Source: an uncultured Gemella sp.
GTDB lineage: Bacteria > Bacillota > Bacilli > Staphylococcales > Gemellaceae
NCBI GenBank assembly: GCA_927911745.1
Contig: CAKMQF010000001.1
Coordinates: 1-13,388 of the forward strand
Reading direction: 5' to 3'
DNA length: 13,388 nt
The notes under the pieces are model-generated. The model was given only the letters and a program-made list of their open reading frames with translations, had not been told where the DNA came from and ran no database searches. This document shows, piece after piece, positions 1 through 7,715 of this stretch (position 1 is the first letter of the stretch; every line of letters starts with the position of its first letter). Position numbers and translations under genes: made by a program.

Positions 1-69
1 CTTAGAATATTCCTTTAAACCTTTTGTTATCTCAGCAGCTAGTGAATCAATAGTTGCCCTCTTAGTCAT
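1..69 (-). CDS. HK97 gp10-like tail-completion protein, N-terminal fragment
   Basis: Only the first 23 codons are in the window; the gene runs off the left edge. The start MTKRATIDSLAAEI resembles the opening of HK97 gp10-family proteins, which join or complete the head-tail interface. The ATG at 69 overlaps the likely stop codon (62-64) of the preceding head closure gene, a coupling typical of this operon. The family call rests on the short N-terminus plus gene order (connector, head closure, gp10), so it is an inference from synteny more than from motifs. Confidence 0.55.
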   Translation of the reverse strand, partial: MTKRATIDSLAAEITKGLKEYSK

Positions 70-393
70 AGCTATTAACTCCCTTAACCTTAAGAACTTT
101 TTATCTTTACTAAAGACATTCTACTTCTAATATGTCAAAAATTTATTGTTATACTTTATTCTATATTCTAACGTGTTGAGTTCTTTTAATTCTGGCATTT
201 TTCTAACCACAAAAGAAATCACTTCTGAACTTCTATTAACACCATGTCTTTCTACCTCACTTGAAGTTACCAATTTTAAATTAGACCAACAAGTAAAAAA
301 ATCACTCCATGTTTCTAATTGTTGATGCAATTCATCAAATTCTAAAACTACTTTTTGAAAAGTAATTCTAGTATCTAGTTCTACAATATCCAT
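62..393 (-). pseudogene. Phage head closure (head-tail adaptor) protein, reading frame broken near the C-terminus
   Basis: This protein would cap the connector at the head-tail joint. The N-terminus MDIVELDTRITFQK and the YRIKYNNKF segment are typical of SPP1 gp16-like head closure proteins of about 110 residues. The uninterrupted frame stops at 127 after 88 residues. Three small losses in a 45-base stretch restore the family's usual ending: one base in the A-run at 137-141 (plus strand), two near 119-121 and one near 95-96. The repaired C-terminus reads NNKFFDILEVENVFS, then KFLKVKGVNSYD, with a stop at 62-64 that overlaps the next gene's ATG. The repaired length is 111 residues. The start at 393 follows GAGGAG, which lies inside the last codons of the connector gene. 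The broken end is either sequence error or real damage. Confidence 0.75.
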
Positions 394-394
394 C

Positions 395-679
395 TTAAAA
401 CTCCTCTTTCCTATGATTAAATAGTAACGCTCTAAGAATTAGTGTTAATTCTCTAAAATCAGCATTTTCTCTATGTTCATAAAGATAAGCAACTGTATAT
501 AATATTGGTATTTTAAATTCATCAAAATCATGCTCATCACCTAACTCTGAAAAACTACTCACCCTTAGTATTCCTAAGCATAATTTTTTAGCTGTAAACA
601 GAAGTGATAAGATTAACTCATCATCTTCTGTTGTATCAACTCTCAAATAGTTTTTAACTTGTTCAAGTTTTAGTTCCAT
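395..679 (-). CDS. Head-tail connector protein (gp6-like, DNA-packaging)
   Basis: A 94-residue protein beginning MELKLEQVKNYLRVD, followed by DTTEDDELILSLLFTAK and a later AYLYEHRE segment. This is the pattern of HK97 gp6 / SPP1 gp15-type connectors: a short helical protein starting with 'VKxYLRVD...DDxLI', of about 90-100 residues. In the family it forms a ring beneath the portal after packaging. It is intact, sits between capsid and head closure as expected, starts 8 bases after the capsid stop, and its last codons hold the ribosome binding site of the next gene. Its Shine-Dalgarno (AAGGA, overlapping the capsid stop) is weaker and further from the ATG than its neighbours', which may lower its expression relative to capsid. 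Confidence 0.8.
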   Translation of the reverse strand: MELKLEQVKNYLRVDTTEDDELILSLLFTAKKLCLGILRVSSFSELGDEHDFDEFKIPILYTVAYLYEHRENADFRELTLILRALLFNHRKEEF

Positions 680-687
680 AATGTATA

Positions 688-1853
688 TTATCCTTTGATT
701 GGTAATATCTGAACTGCTTCTGGTAATACTAGCTTACCATCAACTCTTTCTTTAGCTACAAATCCAATCATACCATTACCAGCGAATAATTCTTGGAGTT
801 CCTTAAATGAACGAGCACCTCTATCACCTATGTTATAATATCTAAAATCACCAAAAGCAATTTTATTCTCAGGTGCAAAAGCCGAAGTATACACTGGGTA
901 TCCTGCTAATTTATCAGGCTCCCCTGATTGATATGATGGTTGCCAAATATATGCTCCATTGTTATCTTTTAGTTTTCTAATATTAGCTATTATTTTATCG
1001 TTTAAAATAAATGCTGCATTTTTTCTATATGGTCGTTTTAAAGCATGAATTAAATTGATAATGTCATCAGCTTTTAGTGCATCCACCTCAGTTAAGTGCG
1101 TTCCTCCATTAGTTTGTGCAAATATTCCTGTTGGTTTTCCACTACCATCACCATTTAGGAAAGCATCTTCCTCTGCATTCGCTAATGCTTTACCAAATTC
1201 TTCTAAGATATAGCTTTCTAAGTCAAACACACTATCGTATAATAATTCTTCAGTAACTTTAATAGCTACATGAAGTTTGTGAGCATCTAATAAAACTTGT
1301 TTAAATGTTGCTTCTCCAAATTTTAATTCTCCACCTTCTTCAACCCATGCAGCCGCAGGACTTGACGCAGCTATATTAATTTTATGCTTACCATTGTTTT
1401 TAAAGTCTGAGATAGTTTTCTAATAATATTTTCTTCTTTTAACGTAGTAACTAATCTACTATCATACTCGTCTGGAACTAAATATCCTCCATCAGTATCT
1501 ACTTTTTCTTGTAGAATATTTTCAATTTGTCTAAAATTAGATCGTAGGGCTTTTATCATTGCTTTTTTGTGTTGAAGATTTTTTTGAATTTTATCTTCTT
1601 TATCAGACGCCATTGGTTTTGAGATTAACGGATCATTTACTGGTTTTGATAATTCTCTTTCCATATTTTCCATCTCTTGTAGTCTCTCTATTTCAAAAGT
1701 AAAGTTTTTAACTTTTTCTTCCATCTTATTATAAGTTTCAACATCTTCTTTTGATAATAGTCCATCACTATCTTTTTTACTCTCAACAAAGGCTTTTGCA
1801 CCTTCCCACGCTTTAGCACGTTTTTCAATTAGTTCTTGTATTTTTTTATTCAT
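688..1853 (-). pseudogene. HK97-type major capsid protein with N-terminal delta domain, one-base frameshift
   Basis: This forms the icosahedral shell. From the start at 1853 the first ~100 residues (MNKKIQELIEKRAKAWEGAK...) are a charged coiled-coil-like delta/scaffold domain, normally removed by the prohead protease. The shell domain follows (GGYLVPDEYDSRLV at about residues 121-134). The frame then breaks at the A5 tract (plus-strand T-run 1397-1401) and stops at 1371. Adding one base joins it to the second frame: NNGKHKINIAAS, AAAWVEEGGE, VTEELLYDSVFDLESYI, GDGSGKPTGIF, YIWQPSYQSGEPD, then the family ending RVDGKLVLPEAVQILPIKG. The repaired length is 388 residues, normal for the family. 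The separate frame from 1230 begins at an internal GTG and is not an independent gene. Capsid is essential, so a real frameshift would make the phage defective. Confidence 0.9.
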
Positions 1854-1858
1854 AATTC

Positions 1859-2581
1859 TTACCTCCAGTTTTTTATTAAATCTAATCTATTTATTAACGA
1901 ATCAGCTTTTATTTTTTCTTCGTTCACATTTTTAAATGTTTCTTTAATTTTATTCATCATTGAATTTTGAACTGTTGCTTCTTGGTAAAGCATACTAACA
2001 TTTGGAATCTCGATATCTTGAATCTCGTCTCGTTTTAAGATAGAATCGGCAAAACCAAGTTCAACCGCTTTTCTTGCATCCATCCACGTTTCACTGTCCA
2101 TAAGTTTTGATATTTTATTTCGTGATAATCCTGTTTTTATCTCATAAGCATTAATTATTGATTCTTTCACCTCACTTAGCATATCTATAGCTCTTTGCAT
2201 TTCACTTGTGCTTCCATATGCAATTGTCATAGGATTATGAATCATAAGCATTGAAACAGGACTCATAATAACTTCTGTTCCTGCCATAGCAACCACACTT
2301 GCAGCACTTGCTGCTATCCCATCAATTTTCACCTTAACATTTCCTTTGTGTTCCATTAAGAGATTATAAATTTGTGCGGCTGCAATACAGTCTCCACCGG
2401 GTGAATTTATCCATACTGTAATATCCCCACTATGTTTAATTAGTTCTTCTTTAAAAATCTGTGGAGTTACCTCATCATCAAACCACGATTCTTCAGCTAT
2501 TGTTCCATTTAAAAATAATATGTTCTCCGGTGGTTTGTCATTATTATTTTGTACTGTCTTCCAATTCCAAAATTTCTTCAT
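1859..2581 (-). CDS. ClpP-like prohead protease
   Basis: A serine protease of the ClpP/crotonase fold used in place of the HK97 protease to mature the prohead, expected to cleave the capsid delta domain. The 240-residue protein shows NSPGGD (59-64), the nucleophile region GIAASAAS with Ser92, MIHNP with His115, and a plausible acidic partner Asp162 in MDSETW, matching the ClpP order S-H-D. The C-terminal ~50 residues are charged and helical, beyond the protease core. The start at 2581 follows AGGAGG with a 9-base spacer and overlaps the portal 3' end by 38 bases. It is intact and in the usual portal-protease-capsid order. Confidence 0.93.
   Translation of the reverse strand: MKKFWNWKTVQNNNDKPPENILFLNGTIAEESWFDDEVTPQIFKEELIKHSGDITVWINSPGGDCIAAAQIYNLLMEHKGNVKVKIDGIAASAASVVAMAGTEVIMSPVSMLMIHNPMTIAYGSTSEMQRAIDMLSEVKESIINAYEIKTGLSRNKISKLMDSETWMDARKAVELGFADSILKRDEIQDIEIPNVSMLYQEATVQNSMMNKIKETFKNVNEEKIKADSLINRLDLIKNWR
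1862..1866 (-). promoter_or_regulatory. Capsid ribosome binding site formed by the last codons of the protease gene
   Basis: GGAGG is made by the final TGG AGG codons of the protease, directly before its TAA, and lies 8 bases from the capsid ATG. Ribosomes ending the protease therefore finish on the capsid start region, consistent with tight coupling and high capsid translation. Confidence 0.75.
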
Positions 2582-3833
2582 CTGTGTTTTCCTCCTTATA
2601 ATCTGTTAATCTCTCTGCATAAGCACCAGCCTTTTTAAGTGGTAACATGTTACCATTGACTAGATATAAGTTTCCTCCTTCCTCATCTGATATCAAATCT
2701 AAGTTTTCTAAACTCCTTATATCATTAGCACTCATCCAACCATTTTGACGTGCTGTTGCATATCCATTCATCCTACTTTGATAATCTCCTCTAAGCAGTC
2801 CATCAACATTGAATTTTATATAATATTTTTTCTTTTCATCACTTGTAAGTAGTCTCCTAGTCATAGCTTGTTCAAAACGTTTGACCCACGGATCAAGCGT
2901 GTATTTAACAAACTCAAGAGATTGTTGTTCAATATTAGAAAAACTAGACTTTTCAAGATCACCTACCATATGTGGTGGAACTCTGAAAATTCTAGCTATC
3001 TCATTTATTTGAAATTTTCTTGTTTCTAAAAACTGTGCTTCATTTGGTGCTATTGAAATAGGAGTATATTTCATACCTTCTTCAAGTATCGCAACTTTAT
3101 GGTTATTCTTACCTGAAAACCCTCTAGCCCAACTTTCTCTCATTGCCTCTGGATTTTTTACTACACCTGGATGTTCAAGTATACCACTTGGTGTCGCTCC
3201 ATTTGCGAAAAATACTGCTCCGTATTCTTCAGTTGCAATAGCCATTCCAATCGCATTTTTTGCCATGGCAATTGGGCTATAACCAACTAAACCATCAAAC
3301 CCCAAACCTGGTATATGCAAAATATCACTTGGTGATAATTTAACAGCACCTTTAGTTTTAGAGTTCGCATCCCCTTCGCTTATATGATATTCATAATACA
3401 AATTACCAGCTTCATCTCTATCAACTTTCATTCTATCTGGCATTAATGGATAAAGCCCTAATACTTCTCCTTTACCATTTCTTATAATTTGTGCATAAGC
3501 ATTACCCCATAAAAGCAAATGAGTCATTAGTGTTTCTCTGAAAATAAAACTTGTCATTTCATTATTTGGTTCATCATGAAGTAACGTATATAACATGTGT
3601 TCTGTCGCTTTTTTTGTACTAGTATCGGTTACCTCATACACATGTAAAGGTAGACTAGCTAATGTTTCTGAAAGTATCCTTACACAACTATATACCGCTG
3701 TCATCTGCATGGCACTTCTTTCTGTTACTCTATTTCCACTAGAACTTCCACCCATAAAAAAACTATATGAACTTCCATTTAATCTATTTTTAGGATTGTC
3801 TCTAGATTTAAATAATTTCATAAAATAATTCAT
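2544..3833 (-). CDS. Portal protein, HK97 family
   Basis: The dodecameric portal forms the DNA entry channel at one capsid vertex and is the terminase docking site. The 429-residue product is intact and family-sized. Recognisable blocks are TAVYSCVRILSETLASLPLH (about 45-64), HLLLWGNAYAQI, the PSDILHIPGLGFDGLVGYSPI region, and IARIFRVPPHMVGDLEKSSFSN followed by FVKYTLDPWVKRFE, a highly characteristic portal stretch. The start at 3833 is chosen because AGGAGG (3839-3844) lies 5 bases upstream. Its 3' end overlaps the protease start by 38 bases. An intrinsic terminator sits just upstream with no promoter between it and the gene, so expression should need readthrough or antitermination. Confidence 0.95.
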   Translation of the reverse strand: MNYFMKLFKSRDNPKNRLNGSSYSFFMGGSSSGNRVTERSAMQMTAVYSCVRILSETLASLPLHVYEVTDTSTKKATEHMLYTLLHDEPNNEMTSFIFRETLMTHLLLWGNAYAQIIRNGKGEVLGLYPLMPDRMKVDRDEAGNLYYEYHISEGDANSKTKGAVKLSPSDILHIPGLGFDGLVGYSPIAMAKNAIGMAIATEEYGAVFFANGATPSGILEHPGVVKNPEAMRESWARGFSGKNNHKVAILEEGMKYTPISIAPNEAQFLETRKFQINEIARIFRVPPHMVGDLEKSSFSNIEQQSLEFVKYTLDPWVKRFEQAMTRRLLTSDEKKKYYIKFNVDGLLRGDYQSRMNGYATARQNGWMSANDIRSLENLDLISDEEGGNLYLVNGNMLPLKKAGAYAERLTDYKEENTDEEILELEDSTK

Positions 3834-3857
3834 ACATACCTCCTAAATTTGAATACT

Positions 3858-3882
3858 AAAAAAGCACCTCTAATGAGATGCT
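3858..3882 (-). terminator. Intrinsic terminator after the accessory gene, just upstream of portal
   Basis: On the minus strand AGCATCTC-ATTA-GAGGTGCT forms an 8-bp stem with one G-T pair and a 4-base loop, followed by six T. It lies 24 bases past the accessory gene's stop and about 25 bases before the portal ATG. Confidence 0.8.
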
Positions 3883-3906
3883 TAATGCTGACCTTATGAT
3901 ATTATA

Positions 3907-5017
3907 CTACTTTTTACTCAAAGCTTCATTAAAAACCTTTTCAAATTCTTTGTCAGTTAGTTTATAGTTATTCTTACATATATATTTCCCAACAAAACCA
4001 CTTTGTCTATCATACTCTTGTTCTCTAATAGTTAAGAAAAATTCTTGATGAAATTTTTTTATTAATTCATCACATTCATTTTTGCTGAATTTCAAATCTA
4101 ATAATAAAACGTTTCGAATAGATGGGAGCCATGCAGTATTAAATCTTCTAAAAATAAATATAGGTTTTACTTCTCCTTTTCCCTCTTCCTTATCTTTCTT
4201 CTCTAAATATTTGACAATACGCCAAATAATTATCCTTGCACTTAACATACCAACCTTTGTATTTGATGAAACGATATGATTTGCAAAACTAGACTTTTTA
4301 CTTTTCGTAAAGCCTGGATTCTTACTTCTAAAAGGAAAAGCTTCAAGATTAACAATTAACTTAGACATATCCTTTAACTTTTCCCACTCTTCATCTTTTA
4401 AATTACTTATAAAACTTTTGTACAGGCATTTGCTTTTTCTCTAAGTAATTAAAACAAATATGCGAAAAATAATGTGATAAGTAATATGCGTCTTCTTTTG
4501 AACAAGTACTCTTTATCTTTTCTAATTCTTGATATAGAATGCTACTTTCTGTTTCAATATCTAAAATGTGATTTTTTATATATTTTTTTATATATTCTTT
4601 TAAATATTCTTCTTTTTCTCCAAGAATGTTTAACGAACTATCTTCACTATTAATTTCTATTGCTTCATTAAAATAGGAATATACACCTATCTCTCTTTTT
4701 TTATCCTCTAGTGCAATGTTTGGATTTACTAAACATAAAAATACTGTTGCTATATCAATATTACCTCGGACATGATTTGGTATACCATAGTGAAGATTTT
4801 CATATTTATTAGATTCTAATTCACACAATCCTTCCTCTATATTTAACCATGAAAAGTCTTGATAATCATTTTCTAAGGCATCTATGAACTTCAAAGACAA
4901 GTCTTTCACTTTTTCTGAAGTCCATGGGTTATACTCTTCTATTTTTAATAGTTCATCAGAATCTTTAATTTCTCCGACATTTTCCTTATACTTAGAAAAT
5001 AGTTTATTAAAAGACAT
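3907..5017 (-). pseudogene. Accessory (moron) gene of unknown function between terminase and portal; frameshifted
   Basis: Two frames (4403-5017, 204 residues; 3907-4368) are halves of one gene. At CAAAAGTTTTATAAG near 4412-4420 the frame shifts. Removing one A gives MPVQSFISNLKDEEWEKL, running into the downstream frame without a stop, for a 369-residue protein. It is soluble, with no membrane segment or signal peptide. Visible features are YNPWTSEKV (29-37), GNIDIATVFLCLVNPN (85-100), a lysine/glutamate-rich helical middle, then VNLEAFPFRSKNPGF and KPIFIFRRFNTAWLP. From memory, the 'GN...A.V..L.NPN' plus later 'FP..SK' spacing resembles a widespread family of conserved hypothetical proteins; I have no established function for it. 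The strong GGAGG (5025-5029), own promoter and own terminator suggest expression independent of late genes, as in lysogenic-conversion or defence cargo. Confidence 0.65.
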
Positions 5018-5046
5018 AATCTTTCCTCCAAATTAATTTTATATAA

Positions 5047-5075
5047 AGTATAACATAAAACTAAAACTAAATAAA
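5047..5075 (-). promoter_or_regulatory. Promoter of the accessory gene (extended -10)
   Basis: Minus-strand TATACT at 5047-5052 is preceded by TG with one base between, an extended -10. The -35 position 17 bases upstream is only TTTATT-like and weak. The expected start of transcription is near 5040, about 20 bases before the ATG at 5017. The element lies immediately beyond, and partly within, the end of the terminase gene. Confidence 0.6.
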
Positions 5076-6668
5076 TAACAATCCTCTGTCATCATAAACA
5101 CTTTCTGTATTTTGATTTCCACATCTTATCGCACGATCTAGTGCCATAATTGTTGCAATAGCTCCATCAATTTTCTCTGTTGATTTTTCTTTATCTGCCT
5201 TAATATTTCCTGCTGGATCACGTCTTATAAAAATATTATCCATATTCCATCTGAGTACTGGATTACCCCCGTGGGCTAGTTTTTGTTCAAGAACTAGCTT
5301 CATAAGTTCTTTGGTCGGAGGACTCATATCTTTAAAACCTTGTCCGAATGGTACTACTGTAAAACCCATCCCTTCTAGATTTTGAACCATTTGAACAGCA
5401 CCCCATCTGTCAAATGCAATTTCTCGGATATTATACTTTTCTCCGAGTTTTTCAATAAATTGCTCGATATATCCGTAATGGACTACGTTACCCTCTGTAG
5501 TTTGTATATAACCTTGCTTATTCCAAAGATCATAAGGTACATGGTCGCGTCTTACCCTAAGTTCTAATGTGTCTTCTGGAATCCAAAAATATGGTAGAAC
5601 TACAAACTTGTCTTCTTCATCCAAAGGAGGAAATACCAGAGTAAAAGCAGTTATATCTGTCGTAGATGATAAATCCAAACCTCCGTAACATATCCTACCT
5701 AATAACTCCTCTTCATCAACATTAAAATTGCAACTATCCCATTTATCCATAGGCATCCAGCGTACTGATTGTTTAACCCACTGATTAAGCCTTAATTGTC
5801 TAAAAGCATTTTCTTCTCCTGGATTTTGTTTTGCAGACTCACAAGCAGCTTTAACTTTATCTAACCCAACAGTTACTCCTAGCGAGGGATTAGCTTTTTT
5901 CCATACTTTAGGATCAGTCCAATCATCATTTTCATCTGCGCCATAAATTACTGGATAAAATGTTGGGTCTATTTTTCTACCTTCAAGTATATCTTTTGCT
6001 TTTTGATGAGTTTCATAACAAATACTATTTGTATCTGTACCAGCAGTTGTAATTAAAAAATAAAGTGGCTGCGTTCTAGCATCTCCACTACCTTTTGTCA
6101 TAACATCAAATAACTTTCTATTTGGCTGAGTGTGCAACTCATCAAAAACAACTCCATGAATATTGAATCCATGTTTTGAATATGCTTCTGCAGATAACAC
6201 TTGATAAAAACTATTAGTAGGTAAATACACTATCCTTTTTTGCGAAGCTAAAATCTTCACCCTACGATTTAAAGCCGGACACATTCTAACCATATCAGCT
6301 GCAACATCAAATACAATAGTAGCCTGTTGTCTATCCGCTGCACATCCATAAACTTCAGCACGTTCTTCTCCGTCCCCACAACAAAGAAGAAGTGCAATCG
6401 CAGCTGCAAGTTCGCTCTTACCCATCTTTTTAGGAATTTCAATATAAGCTGTATTAAATTGTCTATATCCATTTGGTTTTATAATTCCAAATAAATCTCT
6501 TATAATTTCTTCTTGCCACGGTAATAATTCAAATTTCTTTCCTGCCCATGTTCCTTTAGTATGACTTAAACATTGAATAAAATTTACCGCATAATCTGCA
6601 CGTTCCTCACTATATACTGATGTTTTAGCTTTGAATCTAGTAGGTTTATATTTCTTTTTTCTTCCCAT
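5067..6668 (-). CDS. Terminase large subunit (ATPase/nuclease packaging motor)
   Basis: This subunit drives ATP-dependent DNA translocation into the prohead and cuts the concatemer. The intact 533-residue protein has an adenine-binding Q-region (LLPWQEEIIRDLFG, 48-61), a Walker A variant PKKMGKS (79-85) and Walker B GVVFDEL (172-178; Asp176/Glu177), with TTAG (207-210) as the coupling motif. The RNase H-like nuclease domain shows GLDLS (Asp332), AFDRW (Asp420) and KIDGA (Asp501). The K-x-GKS ATPase and GLDLSS nuclease motifs place it with the HK97-type (Terminase_1) enzymes. The start at 6668 follows GAGGAGA. A strong terminator lies 23 bases upstream and no promoter is visible between, so it is probably expressed by antiterminated late transcription. 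Confidence 0.96.
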   Translation of the reverse strand: MGRKKKYKPTRFKAKTSVYSEERADYAVNFIQCLSHTKGTWAGKKFELLPWQEEIIRDLFGIIKPNGYRQFNTAYIEIPKKMGKSELAAAIALLLCCGDGEERAEVYGCAADRQQATIVFDVAADMVRMCPALNRRVKILASQKRIVYLPTNSFYQVLSAEAYSKHGFNIHGVVFDELHTQPNRKLFDVMTKGSGDARTQPLYFLITTAGTDTNSICYETHQKAKDILEGRKIDPTFYPVIYGADENDDWTDPKVWKKANPSLGVTVGLDKVKAACESAKQNPGEENAFRQLRLNQWVKQSVRWMPMDKWDSCNFNVDEEELLGRICYGGLDLSSTTDITAFTLVFPPLDEEDKFVVLPYFWIPEDTLELRVRRDHVPYDLWNKQGYIQTTEGNVVHYGYIEQFIEKLGEKYNIREIAFDRWGAVQMVQNLEGMGFTVVPFGQGFKDMSPPTKELMKLVLEQKLAHGGNPVLRWNMDNIFIRRDPAGNIKADKEKSTEKIDGAIATIMALDRAIRCGNQNTESVYDDRGLLFI

Positions 6669-6690
6669 AATCTTCTCCTCATCTGAGCAT

Positions 6691-6712
6691 AAAAAATAGA
6701 CCTTTCGGTCTA
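6691..6712 (-). terminator. Strong intrinsic terminator closing the small-gene cluster
   Basis: Minus-strand TAGACC-GAAA-GGTCTA followed by six T: a perfect 6-bp stem on a GNRA tetraloop. It lies between the last small accessory gene and the terminase ribosome binding site. Confidence 0.9.
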
Positions 6713-6728
6713 CTTTCTTTTTATTCTT

Positions 6729-7025
6729 TTAGCAGTTTTTCATCGCCCATTCAATCGCGTGTCCTGTGTCTTCAAAAGTTGATTTTGAAATTTTGTTTAA
6801 TTCTAATTTTTTAAAAGTATGGTTTCTTTTTACTTCTCCTTCTTGATATTTGATTTTGTAAATAGCTCCTACACACTCATTTTTCCAATTTGTAATTCCT
6901 ATTAGAACGTTGTCTCCAAATTTTAAAAATACACTTTTACTTGATAAGAATCCTTTTTCCTCTAATTCCTCCATTGTTGTTTCTTTAAAAAATTTAATTC
7001 CGTTTTGTTCTTTGATGTTGTTCAT
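6729..7025 (-). CDS. Small hypothetical protein, accessory cluster gene 4 in transcription order
   Basis: A 98-residue protein starting MNNIKEQNGIKFFKE. I chose the ATG at 7025 and not an upstream in-frame start at 7064, because AAAGGAGA lies 6 bases before 7025 and the extra codons would fall inside the promoter. It shows a helical N-terminus (TTMEELEEKGFL), a probable beta-rich middle (SVFLKFGDNVLIGITNW, VGAIYKIKY) and a short C-terminal helix ending in Cys. There is no family I recognise. It has its own copy of the repeated promoter and is followed by a terminator. Confidence 0.65.
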   Translation of the reverse strand: MNNIKEQNGIKFFKETTMEELEEKGFLSSKSVFLKFGDNVLIGITNWKNECVGAIYKIKYQEGEVKRNHTFKKLELNKISKSTFEDTGHAIEWAMKNC

Positions 7026-7056
7026 TGTCTTTATCTCCTTTGTTTTCGTTACTATA

Positions 7057-7085
7057 TATATCACTCTAAAAGGCTATAAAGTCAA
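7057..7085 (-). promoter_or_regulatory. Repeated promoter copy 4, upstream of the 6729-7025 gene
   Basis: Minus-strand TTGACT (7080-7085), an exact 17-base spacer and GATATA (7057-7062), followed by TATAGTAAC. Read two bases later, TG-A-TATATA is also an extended -10. The spacer end plus -10 (TTTAGAGTGATATATA) matches three other copies in the cluster. Confidence 0.75.
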
Positions 7086-7127
7086 GCTTTTATCAAGATA
7101 TTTACTTAATACTTTTAGCTATTTGTT

Positions 7128-7424
7128 TTAACAAACTTCTAACTCTTTTGCTAATTCTTCTATTGGGAGCACTCTTGATTCTACCAAATTAATTATTTCT
7201 AATTCATCATCCGTTGGATTATTTTCAGAAAATATTAGTATTTCATTAACCCAATATCTTGCACTTGCTAATCCGTCTTTAGTTATTGAAAATAGATTAA
7301 TTGCTGATGTTCTTCTTCCCTGTTTAAAATTATATCTTGATTGTTCAATATATTTATTTAATCTTTTTACTTCCTGTAGTGCTTGTTCTCTTGCTTCTTG
7401 TCTTATTATTCTATTTTCAGCCAT
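7128..7424 (-). CDS. Small hypothetical protein, paralogue A of the accessory cluster
   Basis: A 98-residue, soluble, mostly helical protein starting MAENRIIRQEAREQALQEV. It is a paralogue of the protein at 7716-8009: an ungapped alignment from residue 8 gives about 35 identities in 90 positions by eye, including REQAL/KEQAL, KYI, the SA-Y pair, PT and VES...LAK. The length and helix spacing suggest a small helical bundle, possibly TPR-like (AINLFSITKDGLASARYW), but I do not recognise the family and assign no function. It has its own promoter (7454-7482) and a good GGAGG site near the start. Confidence 0.7.
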   Translation of the reverse strand: MAENRIIRQEAREQALQEVKRLNKYIEQSRYNFKQGRRTSAINLFSITKDGLASARYWVNEILIFSENNPTDDELEIINLVESRVLPIEELAKELEVC

Positions 7425-7453
7425 CTTAATGACCTCCTTTTTTTGTTACTACA

Positions 7454-7482
7454 TATATCACTCTAAAAGGTTATGAAGTCAA
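7454..7482 (-). promoter_or_regulatory. Repeated promoter copy 3, upstream of paralogue A
   Basis: Minus-strand TTGACT (7477-7482), a 17-base spacer and GATATA (7454-7459), with the shared TTTTAGAGTGATATATG block. It differs from copy 4 at only a few positions over about 40 bases. Confidence 0.75.
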
Positions 7483-7496
7483 GACATTTATTAATT

Positions 7497-7713
7497 CTAT
7501 TGTCTTACTATTTTAAATTTGTCCTCTTCGGGAATTAAAGATAAAGTTGAACCATTATCCCATTTTACAAGAATCATACCAATCAACCCCTAATACTGTT
7601 CCAAAAGTCCCACTTGGAGGTGCTTGAATATCATCCATTGAAATTAGTTTAAGCCTTGTGTTTTTGGGAAACTTCTCCTTTAATCTTATAATTTTTCTTT
7701 TTAAATCATCCAT
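7497..7713 (-). pseudogene. DUF4314-like small protein, two-base frameshift
   Basis: Two short frames in this gap join into one small protein. The first frame from the ATG at 7713 reads MDDLKRKIIRLKEKFP, then RLKLISMDDIQAPPSGTFG and TVLGVD before stopping at 7555. The second frame continues IGMILVKWDNGSTLSLIPEE and then DKFKIVRQ, ending at 7497. The combination 'LISMDD..APP.GT.GTV.GVD..G.I.VKWDNGS.LSLIP' is the DUF4314 signature, a family common in phages and mobile elements and of unknown function. Loss of AT in GTTGAT[AT]TGGT near 7578-7587 explains the break; the repaired length is 72 residues. It begins 2 bases after the stop of paralogue B and is therefore co-transcribed with it. Confidence 0.7.
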
Positions 7714-7715
7714 AA

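Noticed and set aside
688..1853. Programmed ribosomal frameshift in the capsid gene producing two capsid forms
   Set aside because: The short product would end inside the shell domain and be useless, no slippery heptamer with a downstream structure is evident, and similar breaks occur in six other genes.
3595..3828. Plus-strand frame opposite the portal start, with hydrophobic segments
   Set aside because: It is a shadow of the strongly supported portal gene, with no ribosome binding site or independent context.
7025..7064. Upstream start at 7064 for the 98-residue hypothetical gene
   Set aside because: It overlaps the -10 region of the repeated promoter and lacks a ribosome binding site, whereas AAAGGAGA precedes the ATG at 7025.
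7115..7132. Small palindrome TTTGTT-AA-AACAAA at the end of paralogue A as a terminator
   Set aside because: The stem is all AT-rich with a two-base loop and no T-tract follows, so it is unlikely to terminate transcription.
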